From GCA-2687025 sp964473525 (GTDB lineage Bacteria; Poribacteria; WGA-4E; GCA-2687025), in contig CAYYPK010000044.1 of NCBI GenBank assembly GCA_964473525.1, positions 1 through 51,028 on the forward strand: a stretch of DNA of 51,028 nt, written 5' to 3'. Position numbers and translations under genes: made by a program. The notes below the pieces were generated by a model. The model worked only from the letters and a program-made list of their open reading frames with translations. It had not been told where the DNA came from and did not search any database. Shown here one piece after another: positions 43,892-51,028 of the stretch (positions are counted from its first letter, which is position 1; the number at the start of each line of letters is the position of its first letter).

Positions 43892-44893
43892 CTATATGTC
43901 CCCGGCGTCGATCATGGACTGGAGCGGGTAGTCGTCGCCCGTGAGGGGCAATTCGACCATCGCCCGGCGCCGCGCGGACTCCATGATACCGAGCAGAATC
44001 TCCAGCGCGCCTCTGCCGTTACGCCCACTGGAACGATGGTCGCGGTCTTCCTCGATAGCGTTGATCATGTCGCGCACGGGTGACGACTCGTTTTCATACG
44101 AGGTCGTCGCCCAGTGGCCACCGGTCGAGGAGGCGCGGTACCGCAACGCGGGGCCGTCCGGGGCTCCCAATTCGATCTCGCCGTCCGTGCCGTATAGGTG
44201 GATATGGTGGTATCCGCGGGCGGAGTGTCTGCCACCTTCCAGCACAGCGCGCACGCCGTTCTCATGCTTCCAGTATCCGATATAGTCCTCCATGATGGCG
44301 ATTCCGAACCGCTCGCCGCCCTCGCCTCGGTTGATTTGCCCCATGACCCACTCGTGCGGCGAGTCGTCGGCAAACCAGCGCATGAGGTCCACCGTGTGGG
44401 TGCCGTTGTCCATCAGGTCGCCGCCCTGGCATATGCCGTGGATGCGCACGAGGTCGCCGATGGCTCCGTCGGCGAGCAACTGGCGCGCCCCTATATAAGG
44501 GCCGTCAAAGCGCAACTGATGGCCGATGGCGAGCTTGGCGCCCATCTCGTCGCAGATGTCCACCATCTCGTTGGCGACGCTCATCGACGTCGCCATGGGC
44601 TTCTCGCAGATAATGCCCTTCAAGCCCGCCTTCGCCGCCGCGATGGAAATGACCGGATGTAGGGGTATCCACGTGCACACGCTCACGAGGTGGGGCTTCT
44701 CGGCGGCGAACATCTCCTCGTAGGCGGTGTAGTGATTCTCTACGCCGTACCGCTCCTGATAGCCGTCCATCGCGTCCTGGCTAATGTCGGCGACGGCGAC
44801 CAACTCGACATCGTCGAACTCGTGGTATTGCCGGGCGTGCAAGTGAGAGATGCCGCCGCAACCGACGACCGCGGCTCGATACGTCTTCGACAT
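43892..44893 (-). CDS. Gfo/Idh/MocA-family NAD(P)-dependent oxidoreductase
   Basis: 333 aa. The ATG at 44893 gives SKTYRAAVVGCGGISHLHARQY, the dinucleotide-binding GxGxxG fold; the frame continues 12 codons upstream without benefit. ELVAVADIS, the EKPMA motif (IICEKPMATSMS) with its catalytic-region lysine, and the C-terminal GGDLMDNGTHTVDLMRWF block are all typical. Family members oxidise or reduce sugars, inositols and sugar derivatives; the substrate is not evident. It is transcribed divergently from the 1205-aa gene, separated by a long intergenic region. Confidence 0.92.
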   Translation of the reverse strand: MSKTYRAAVVGCGGISHLHARQYHEFDDVELVAVADISQDAMDGYQERYGVENHYTAYEEMFAAEKPHLVSVCTWIPLHPVISIAAAKAGLKGIICEKPMATSMSVANEMVDICDEMGAKLAIGHQLRFDGPYIGARQLLADGAIGDLVRIHGICQGGDLMDNGTHTVDLMRWFADDSPHEWVMGQINRGEGGERFGIAIMEDYIGYWKHENGVRAVLEGGRHSARGYHHIHLYGTDGEIELGAPDGPALRYRASSTGGHWATTSYENESSPVRDMINAIEEDRDHRSSGRNGRGALEILLGIMESARRRAMVELPLTGDDYPLQSMIDAGDI

Positions 44894-45590
44894 GACTGGC
44901 CGTTCTCTGCGGAATATGCATCGACGCACGGGAGCTGCTCAGCGTGCAGTATACGCCGCATTGGACCAACATGGGACATGGCCCGACCGCGCCCGCTCGA
45001 AGCGGTGTGTGTCAGTCTGCGCTTCCCGCCCCAACGGGTCGAGCCTCGGCGCTTCTGAGGCGCGCGCTGTTCGAGCGCCGCAGGAATGCGTCCCAAACTT
45101 GCCATCCGCAGACCCTATACACGGAGTCGCCCTGGATGCGAACGCGATTGCCCGTTCATCCAGCTACAGAGAGGCGCTCCCGGTGGCCCGCAGACGGCTG
45201 CGGGATATGCTTCGTCGTCATTGACTCATATGGAATCGCTGGGTTTGCGAAAGAAAGTGCGATTTAGTTGGCGGATTCGGGCCGCGCCACTCGTCTATCT
45301 ACCGAGCGTGGCCTCTGCGTGGGCCTACGGGAAGGTAGGCCGGCGCGGGCGTGACCTGTAGGTGACTCGGAACGACGGGATTTTGTTGGCGGTGTCGGCG
45401 CCGCTGTCCCGTCTATCTATGTGGCGGGCAGTGAACTCGTCTCTCTGGCGCGGGTACTTCGTCCCGCAGGGAGGCGGATGCGGTCGAGACGAAGCACGGC
45501 GTATATCTCTGTGACGAGGGTGAGGAGCCGATATGGTTGGTAGCCCGGCTCCCCACCTTGCTCCCTCGCGCTAACGAAAGGAACACTGGA
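44894..45590. other. Long divergent intergenic region, possible structured leader
   Basis: About 700 bases between divergent genes and without coding support. It contains two related ~45-base units (45260-45310 and 45377-45425) and several short inverted repeats: GGCCTAC/GTAGGCC near 45327, CTTCGTC/GACGAAG at about 45459-45495, and GGAGCCG/CGGCTCC near 45525. These suggest a folded mRNA leader before the 1205-aa gene. I could not match it to a known riboswitch. Confidence 0.4.
45260..45425 (+). repeat. Two imperfect direct repeats (GTTGGCGG...CGTCTATCTA)
   Basis: Unit 1 (45260-45310) contains GATTTAGTTGGCGG and CGTCTATCTA; unit 2 (45377-45425) contains GATTTTGTTGGCGG and CGTCTATCTA, with similar spacing between the two elements (about 20 bases). 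Similarity outside these elements is weak. They lie 165-330 bases before the 1205-aa gene and could be operator sites or a duplicated leader element. Confidence 0.45.
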
Positions 45591-48500
45591 ATGGTAACAC
45601 GCCGATCAGAACGGAGCTCCGAGGTGTCCTCGCGCGGCGACGGCCGAGCCGGCTATACCGGCGCCGCGCGGCGTGTGATCGCTGCGGCAGTCGTTGTATT
45701 CGCGATGTGCGCGTTGGCACACGCCGGTACGACGCTGAGGGTCGGTGACATCATCGTCGGCGACCGCGAAGGGGGCACCGTCTGGCATCTGGACCAGGAC
45801 ACGTACGACCTCACGCCTCTTCCCTTCGAGCACGCGTTCGGCCCGGACCACAACTGGGTACAGGACGTAGCAGTGAACGCGGACGGCAAAATCCTCGTGC
45901 TGACACGCGGAGGTTCTGGTGGCGCCGACAGCGTGTGGATTCTTGATCCAGCCACCGACGCGTTCGGTCGACTTATTGCCGTCGATAGCGACGTGGTGGC
46001 GATTTCCGTCGACGCGGAGGGCTTCATATACGCGCTCCGCGAGAAGGTTGGCGTCGTCCGGTACAACCCAAACGGGACGCTGCCACGTCTGTTCGGGCCG
46101 ATGCCCGGCGCCCGTCCAATGCACAACCTTGATGTCGACTGGGACACTCGGCGCATTTTCGTCGCTGGTACGGACGACAGTGTCGTGTACGAGTTCTACC
46201 ACAACGGACGCGCGGCCACGGTCCACAAACGCCTCGATTTCCAACCAAACGGCATCGTAGCTGAGCCGCGTTCGGCGAATGGCGTTGAGGGAGCCGTGTA
46301 CGTCGCCTCCGCAGGCTCGCAACGCGTGGACCGCATCGACCCTGGTGGGGTCTTCAACACGGTGGTGCTGAACCCACAGATCGACAACCGCGTGAAGTTC
46401 CCCTTGGGCCTCGCCTTCGATCTCGAGGGGCGTCTTCTTGACGTAGAGCCGGGCAACGGCGGCGACGGCATCCTCCTCCGCATCAAGGTCGGTGAGCGAG
46501 ACGTCGAGGAGCTACCGATTCGTGGTCTGATGCACAACCCGACCAGCGTTGCCTCAGTCAGGGCTGTGGCCACCCCACAGGATGACCACGGCAACGACAC
46601 GGCCAGCGCCACGGCCATGGCGGCCGACGGATCAATGGCGGGCGGGAACATCGAAACGTCCGGCGATGTGGATGTGTTCAGCTTCCCGGCCCAGTCGGAC
46701 TACGCCTACACGATCACCGCAGGCGCTACGGGAAGCGCCCTGGATGTCGACCTGCGCCTGCTGCAGAGTGACGCAAACGTCCTCGCCTCGAGTGACATTT
46801 CAGCGGCCTCGCCGGAGAGCATCGAGTGGACGACAGCCGCGGCGGGCGAGCTCTACGTTGCCGTAACCGGTAGCGCCTCCGGCGCCACCACCGGCGCCTA
46901 CGACGTAGTCGTGTCCGGGTCACCGGTCACGGAGCCGGACGACCACGGCGACGACCCGGCGTCCGCCACCCCCATAGCAGCGAAGGGTCCATCAGTCGGC
47001 GAATTCGAGACCAGCGGCGACGTCGATGTGTTCAGCTTCGACGCGGTAGGCGCTGGGTCGGAATACACGATCATCGCCGGGGGCACGGACGCCTATGTCG
47101 ACATCGTCCTTCGGCTCATCGACGGCAAGGGTAGAGAACTGGCCCAAAGCGACATATACGCGACCTTGGCTGAGGAGATCACCTGGACGGCCCCGTCTGC
47201 CGGCACATACTACGTCGAAGTGACCGAGTACGTCGGCGACACCGGTGGATACGAGGTCAGCGTGTCGGGCGGCCCCCCTGTGGCCTCGGTACCGCCGGTT
47301 CCCGTTCTGAGGTCGGTGAACGGCATCACGGCTACGCGCGCTACACTGCGTTGGCAGGCGTCCGACGGAGCCACATCCTACGAGGTACAGGCTGACACCG
47401 CCACGCCCATTCCTGCTGCGCCGGCCTTCAAGCAGGCGGGGATAACGGGTCTGACTGCGGACCTTCCAGACCTTGATGCAGAGACACAGTATGGCTGGCG
47501 CGTCCGCGCTGTGAACGACGCCGGCCCGAGCGCTTGGTCCGCCGAGGGCTCCTTCACCACGCGTGCTGAGCCGCTCGACCCACCGGTCCTCCGCTCGGCG
47601 GCCGATGTAGGCACGACTACCGCGACATTGCGCTGGCGCGCCTCCGACAGGGCCACTTCCTACAGAATCCACGTCGACACGGACAGCGCCTTCGCGCAGC
47701 CCCGTACGCACACGGAATCGGGCGTGACGGGTCTCACGCTGGACGTTGAGGGCCTGGAACCAGGAACGACCTACTACTGGCGCGCCCGCGCCATGAAGGA
47801 CGGGGCCCTGAGCGATTGGTCTGATGTGCGGACCTTCGATACCAGTGACACCGTCGCTCTCGACCCGCCAGAGCTCAGGGCGGCGGCCGGGCTCACGCGG
47901 GACGGGGCCACGCTACGGTGGCGAGCATCCGCTGGCGCCACTTCCTACAACATCGAAGTGGGCTCCACCAGCAATGTGGCCGATTCGCGCGTTCAGGAGG
48001 AACCGCGTGTAGAAGGTCTTGCGGTACACATTGGAGACCTAGCAGAAGGCACGACTTACCACTGGCGCGCGCAGGCCGTGAGCGACGACGGCGAAAGCGA
48101 TTGGTCCAACTCCCGCCCATTCACCACCGCCAAAGAAGACCCTGAAGGGCCACTTGTGACAGTGGTGCTGGACAGCGGGGGTACAACGGTGGCGGCGTCA
48201 CTACCCTTCACCGCCTGGGTGCGGGTTGAACGGGTTGCTGGGCTGCAATCGTTCGCCATACAGGTCGAATATGACTCTGAGGCGTTTGAACTAGTCGACG
48301 CGCGCACCGTTGCGCGGGACGAACGAGCCATAGTGGAGCTAGGGACGCGAACAGAGGTGGATGGCGTTGTCGCCTTCATCGGCGGCTTCAGACCCGGCGT
48401 GTTTAGCGAGCCCCTGTCGTTCCTGCGGATGGACTTTCGGGTAACTGGGCAGAACGGCGGTACATTCACGCTTGGTGATGTCTCCGGTGAGGACTTCATG

Positions 48501-49208
48501 CTCGGCCCGGGCAATGTCAACATTGAGCCGGACCGTCGCCCTCTCACCGTGACTGTGGGGACGCCAGCGATCCCAGGAGACATCACAGGAGACGGCGTTG
48601 TGAATCTCAAGGACTTCAACGTGCTGGTCGAGAACTGGGGCCTGTCTCCCTTGAGGAATCCCAACGCCGATATCACAGGTACCGGTGGCGAACGCGACGG
48701 CGTTGTGAACCTGAAGGACTTCAACGTGCTCCTCGGGAACTGGGGCAAGTCGGTCGACGATCCCCCGGCGGCGGGGTCGGCTGTTGCTGGCAGCTCGAGT
48801 TGGCAGGAAGCGCTCAGGCGTATGGAGGCAGATATCGCCTCGACAGCTGGCGGCTCGCCCATCGCTGAACGCGCGCTGGCGTTCATCGACTCACTTCGGG
48901 GCGCGGTTGCCCCACAGCGCACGGCGATGCTGCCCAACTACCCCAACCCCTTCAACCCCGAGACATGGATTCCGTTTGAGCTCAGCAAACGGTCGGACGT
49001 TTCCTTCACGATCTATGACGATCGCGGCCGTCCGATTCGGGCGTTGCGCCTTGGGAATCTCCCCACCGGGTCCTACACCACCCGTGGTCGAGCCGCGTAT
49101 TGGGACGGGCATAACGAACTTGGCGAACGCGTCGCCAGCGGCGTCTACTTCGCGGAACTGCGGACGTCTGGCTATAGGGCCATGCGGCGTCTCGTGGTGC
49201 GCAAATGA
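45591..49208 (+). CDS. Large secreted protein: propeller, 2 PPC, 3 FN3, cohesin, dockerin, C-terminal sorting domain
   Basis: 1205 aa; ATG 45591 with AAAGGA eight bases upstream and a long-n-region signal peptide (VIAAAVVVFAMCALAHA). Domains: NHL/SMP-30-like propeller (about 48-320), two PPC domains (about 330-440 and 450-560; ETSGDVDVFSF in each), three FN3 domains (about 565-850; repeated ATLRWRAS and TTYYWRARA), cohesin-like domain (about 855-985; VVLDSGGTTVAASLPFTAWVRV, LQSFAIQVEYD), type I dockerin-like pair of Ca loops (DITGDGVVNLKDFNVLVENWG and ERDGVVNLKDFNVLLGNWG, about 996-1055), and a C-terminal sorting domain (NYPNPFNPETWIPFEL, ending RRLVVRK). Cohesin and dockerin in one chain could permit self-assembly or partner docking. 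Confidence 0.88.
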   Translation: MVTRRSERSSEVSSRGDGRAGYTGAARRVIAAAVVVFAMCALAHAGTTLRVGDIIVGDREGGTVWHLDQDTYDLTPLPFEHAFGPDHNWVQDVAVNADGKILVLTRGGSGGADSVWILDPATDAFGRLIAVDSDVVAISVDAEGFIYALREKVGVVRYNPNGTLPRLFGPMPGARPMHNLDVDWDTRRIFVAGTDDSVVYEFYHNGRAATVHKRLDFQPNGIVAEPRSANGVEGAVYVASAGSQRVDRIDPGGVFNTVVLNPQIDNRVKFPLGLAFDLEGRLLDVEPGNGGDGILLRIKVGERDVEELPIRGLMHNPTSVASVRAVATPQDDHGNDTASATAMAADGSMAGGNIETSGDVDVFSFPAQSDYAYTITAGATGSALDVDLRLLQSDANVLASSDISAASPESIEWTTAAAGELYVAVTGSASGATTGAYDVVVSGSPVTEPDDHGDDPASATPIAAKGPSVGEFETSGDVDVFSFDAVGAGSEYTIIAGGTDAYVDIVLRLIDGKGRELAQSDIYATLAEEITWTAPSAGTYYVEVTEYVGDTGGYEVSVSGGPPVASVPPVPVLRSVNGITATRATLRWQASDGATSYEVQADTATPIPAAPAFKQAGITGLTADLPDLDAETQYGWRVRAVNDAGPSAWSAEGSFTTRAEPLDPPVLRSAADVGTTTATLRWRASDRATSYRIHVDTDSAFAQPRTHTESGVTGLTLDVEGLEPGTTYYWRARAMKDGALSDWSDVRTFDTSDTVALDPPELRAAAGLTRDGATLRWRASAGATSYNIEVGSTSNVADSRVQEEPRVEGLAVHIGDLAEGTTYHWRAQAVSDDGESDWSNSRPFTTAKEDPEGPLVTVVLDSGGTTVAASLPFTAWVRVERVAGLQSFAIQVEYDSEAFELVDARTVARDERAIVELGTRTEVDGVVAFIGGFRPGVFSEPLSFLRMDFRVTGQNGGTFTLGDVSGEDFMLGPGNVNIEPDRRPLTVTVGTPAIPGDITGDGVVNLKDFNVLVENWGLSPLRNPNADITGTGGERDGVVNLKDFNVLLGNWGKSVDDPPAAGSAVAGSSSWQEALRRMEADIASTAGGSPIAERALAFIDSLRGAVAPQRTAMLPNYPNPFNPETWIPFELSKRSDVSFTIYDDRGRPIRALRLGNLPTGSYTTRGRAAYWDGHNELGERVASGVYFAELRTSGYRAMRRLVVRK

Positions 49209-49246
49209 CACGGAAACTACGAACCGTACAACAGAGGGGATCTGAG

Positions 49247-50530
49247 ATGCGTGCGAGAATCACGAGCCTAGCGTACCTGTTCATCGGCGCGGTGCTACTC
49301 ACGGGGATGAGCGGCACCGAGGGCTGCCCCTGGCCCCCCGGCGATAGAGACCCAGTGCCGTTCCGGATCGTGCTCGACGCCACGGAGTTCGACGCACATG
49401 TGGGCGCCGAGTTGCACGGGCGCGTAGTGCCTGCGGGGGGATCTTGGAAGGACGCGGTGGCTGAGGGCATCAGCACGGTCGACGACGCCGGCGTCGGTTC
49501 GCTGGTCTTCAGCGATAGGCGCCTCCTCACCGATGGCAGTTACCGCGTTGACATCTACGTCGAGGGCGACGGCGACGGAGTCTATACGCCGCCTTTCGGA
49601 GCCTCGCCCGATCCGGCGGATCCGACGGCCTGGCCGGATCCGCAGTGGCGCATCACCCACGAAGGCGGGATCGCCGTCGGCTCCGAACTCCTGGACTCGG
49701 TCGCGACTCCCGCTGGAGGTCGACAGGCGCCCGACATCAACCTAGCCTTGGCGTTTTCGGCGCCCTTCGCGGACACGGACTGGACTGGCGAGCCCAACCG
49801 GAGCCGTCTCCCATCCGTGACGCTGCCTGGAACACCGACGCTCGCCGCCCCAGTACATCAGGCTGTCGACGTGTCGTCGTCACCGACGCTGGCGTGGTCG
49901 CCCTCTGAGAACGCCCTCACCTACACTGTGGAAGCTGCCACCGACGTCGGGTTCGCCGACGCGACCCCATGGGAGACGTCCGACACGCAGTTGCTCGTTG
50001 GGCCTCTCAGCGACGGCACGGTGTACTACTGGCACGTGCAGGCAACGAACAGTGACGGGCACAGCGAGTGGTCTGAGACCTGGACGTTCCAGACCTCCGC
50101 GTCCGTTGATAAGCCCTCCATCACGGTGGAGCTCGACACGGACGGGCCGGTGTCGGCGGGAGTGGACTTTGTCGCCTGGGTAAGAGTCGACAACGTCACC
50201 GACCTCCAGTCATGGGCGGTACGTGTTGAATATGATCACAACCAGTTCGAGTTGGTCAAAGCGACTGGAAACGCCACGAAAGACGAGCGGTCCGTCCTCG
50301 AGCTCGATCTCAATACGGCGCCGGAGGACATGCCCGTGGGTGCCTTAGATTACGTCGCAGGGGTCAAGGCCGGCAACGCGATCACGGGTTCCGTGTCTTT
50401 CCTCAAGATGACGTTCAAGCCCCTCGACGGCGGTGGCGGGATGGTATCTGTCTCGAAGGCGGAGCTCTTAGGCCCGGGTAACGTGGAAATCCTCGCGGAG
50501 GCCAGCGGCCTCGCCGTGGCTGTGGAGTGA
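49247..50530 (+). CDS. Secreted FN3-cohesin protein
   Basis: 427 aa; ATG 49247 has GGGGATCTGAG directly upstream and gives a signal peptide (RITSLAYLFIGAVLLTG). The frame is open back to ATG 49205, which overlaps the preceding stop (ATGA). Residues about 25-190 are unassigned and beta-rich (VDIYVEGDGDGVYTPPFG). One FN3 domain follows (about 195-285; TYTVEAATDVGFAD, VYYWHVQATN), then a cohesin-like domain (about 288-427; VELDTDGPVSAGVDFVAWVRV, LQSWAVRVEYDHNQFELV, FLKMTF, LLGPGNVEIL). The cohesin closely resembles that of the preceding protein. It has no dockerin or sorting domain, so it may be held at the surface by its neighbour's dockerin. Confidence 0.85.
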   Translation: MRARITSLAYLFIGAVLLTGMSGTEGCPWPPGDRDPVPFRIVLDATEFDAHVGAELHGRVVPAGGSWKDAVAEGISTVDDAGVGSLVFSDRRLLTDGSYRVDIYVEGDGDGVYTPPFGASPDPADPTAWPDPQWRITHEGGIAVGSELLDSVATPAGGRQAPDINLALAFSAPFADTDWTGEPNRSRLPSVTLPGTPTLAAPVHQAVDVSSSPTLAWSPSENALTYTVEAATDVGFADATPWETSDTQLLVGPLSDGTVYYWHVQATNSDGHSEWSETWTFQTSASVDKPSITVELDTDGPVSAGVDFVAWVRVDNVTDLQSWAVRVEYDHNQFELVKATGNATKDERSVLELDLNTAPEDMPVGALDYVAGVKAGNAITGSVSFLKMTFKPLDGGGGMVSVSKAELLGPGNVEILAEASGLAVAVE

Positions 50531-50741
50531 TCCCCTGAAGCGTAGCAGCCTCTGGGGATGACGCCGCGTACGTTACGTCTGACTGGGCGTCAGGTGCTTG
50601 CCATAGAGGGTGCCTGCTGCCCGCAGAAGCGCTCGTCTAAGGCGCGGGGGAGTGAGAACTCGCATGTCGCATCGGTGGGAACTGCGTGGCGTCACTGCAA
50701 GCGCGGCCGCGCAAGCAGTGGCGCCGCCGGCCCCTGTCGAG

Positions 50742-51028
50742 ATGGCAGCCTCCCGGCTTCTGGTGGGAGTTGTGGCAATGCTCTCCCTAGGGCACTGCGA
50801 ATGGGCGATCGCAGACCCGGACGTGCTTGACCCGATCATCGTCACGGCCCACACCGAGTCAACACCATCGAGCATATCCCGGACGCCCGGCGAGATGCGC
50901 CTGGCGGTCGGTGCGTTGTGGGACATCCAGCGCGCCTTCGCCGATACACCTGGCGTGGTCTCCTCTTCCGACACCACGAACAACCTATCCGTGCGCGGCG
51001 GCGACCCCACGGAGAACCTCGTCCGCAT
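50742..51028 (+). CDS. TonB-dependent receptor, N-terminal part (runs off the window)
   Basis: The first 95 codons are present and the frame is still open at the window edge. ATG 50742 gives a signal peptide (AASRLLVGVVAMLSLGHCEWAIA). Upstream in-frame starts exist at 50664 (ATG) and 50652 (GTG, with GGGGG before it). The mature start DPIIVTAH, then DIQRAFADTPGVVSSSDTTNNLSVRGGDPTENLV, matches the plug domain of TonB-dependent outer-membrane receptors. The ligand cannot be told from this part. A 211-base gap separates it from the cohesin gene. Confidence 0.82.
   Translation, partial: MAASRLLVGVVAMLSLGHCEWAIADPDVLDPIIVTAHTESTPSSISRTPGEMRLAVGALWDIQRAFADTPGVVSSSDTTNNLSVRGGDPTENLVR

Noticed and set aside
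44930..45590. tRNA or known riboswitch in the longest intergenic region
   Set aside because: No T-loop GGTTCGAATCC-type sequence, cloverleaf, or recognisable riboswitch core was found.
1..51028. CRISPR array, insertion sequence or integrase
   Set aside because: No regularly spaced identical repeats and no transposase or recombinase motifs in any plausible coding frame; the repeats found are gene duplications or hairpins.
50573..51028. Minus-strand open frame of 151 codons at the window end
   Set aside because: The plus strand encodes a clear signal peptide and TonB-receptor plug over the same bases.

Overview
The window is high-GC bacterial DNA with dense genes on both strands. Several traits together suggest Candidatus Poribacteria or a close relative, probably a metagenome contig. 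Two proteins end in a domain opening with NYPNPFNPETWIPF, a C-terminal surface domain that I associate with that group. Secreted LamG, PPC, FN3, cohesin and dockerin proteins are abundant, and signal peptides and a TonB-receptor start point to a Gram-negative envelope. The taxon is inference, since no rRNA or other marker gene is present.

Layout. (1) 181-6119, + strand: DASS-type anion/dicarboxylate transporter, a secreted toroid/BNR-repeat protein and a secreted parallel beta-helix protein, closed by a perfect 16-bp-stem hairpin; this looks like a polysaccharide or uronate utilisation unit. (2) 6600-10337, +: LamG protein, AlkZ/YcaQ-like winged-helix protein and TolB-like propeller. (3) 10630-24749, +: M48 lipoprotein peptidase, a ClpX-like ATPase with a duplicated C-terminal domain, FliR, FlhB, FlhF, a FliO-position membrane protein with a DUF2802-like tail, a 1313-aa VWA/FHA-like/GGDEF-like membrane protein with eight FliM-like acidic motifs, a receiver-GGDEF-like protein and an NtrC-type activator, then a TIG lipoprotein. 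This is a flagellar export and signalling cluster. (4) 24778-32691, - strand: a protein-glycosylation operon (small secreted protein, LamG protein, small membrane protein, STT3-like oligosaccharyltransferase, GT2, GT4, methyltransferase). (5) 33035-42332, -: a second, frameshifted STT3-like gene, two tandem paralogous secreted proteins, two TPR proteins, a metzincin-type protease, a sorting-domain fragment, and the copied 3' end of an outer-membrane-protein gene. (6) 42687-44893, -: outer-membrane barrel with a CxxCH motif and a Gfo/Idh/MocA oxidoreductase. (7) 45591-51028, +: a 1205-aa surface protein carrying both cohesin and dockerin, a second cohesin protein, and the start of a TonB-dependent receptor that runs off the window.

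How parts fit. The flagellar cluster encodes export gate proteins, the FlhF placement GTPase and a local regulatory trio. The two STT3 genes with GT2, GT4 and methyltransferase genes suggest N-linked glycosylation of secreted proteins encoded beside them. The cohesin and dockerin proteins suggest assembly of a surface complex. Traces of segmental duplication (OMP 3' end, a ~95-bp leader block, paralogous pairs) concentrate at 33-43 kb.

I saw no tRNA, rRNA, CRISPR array, transposase or integrase.
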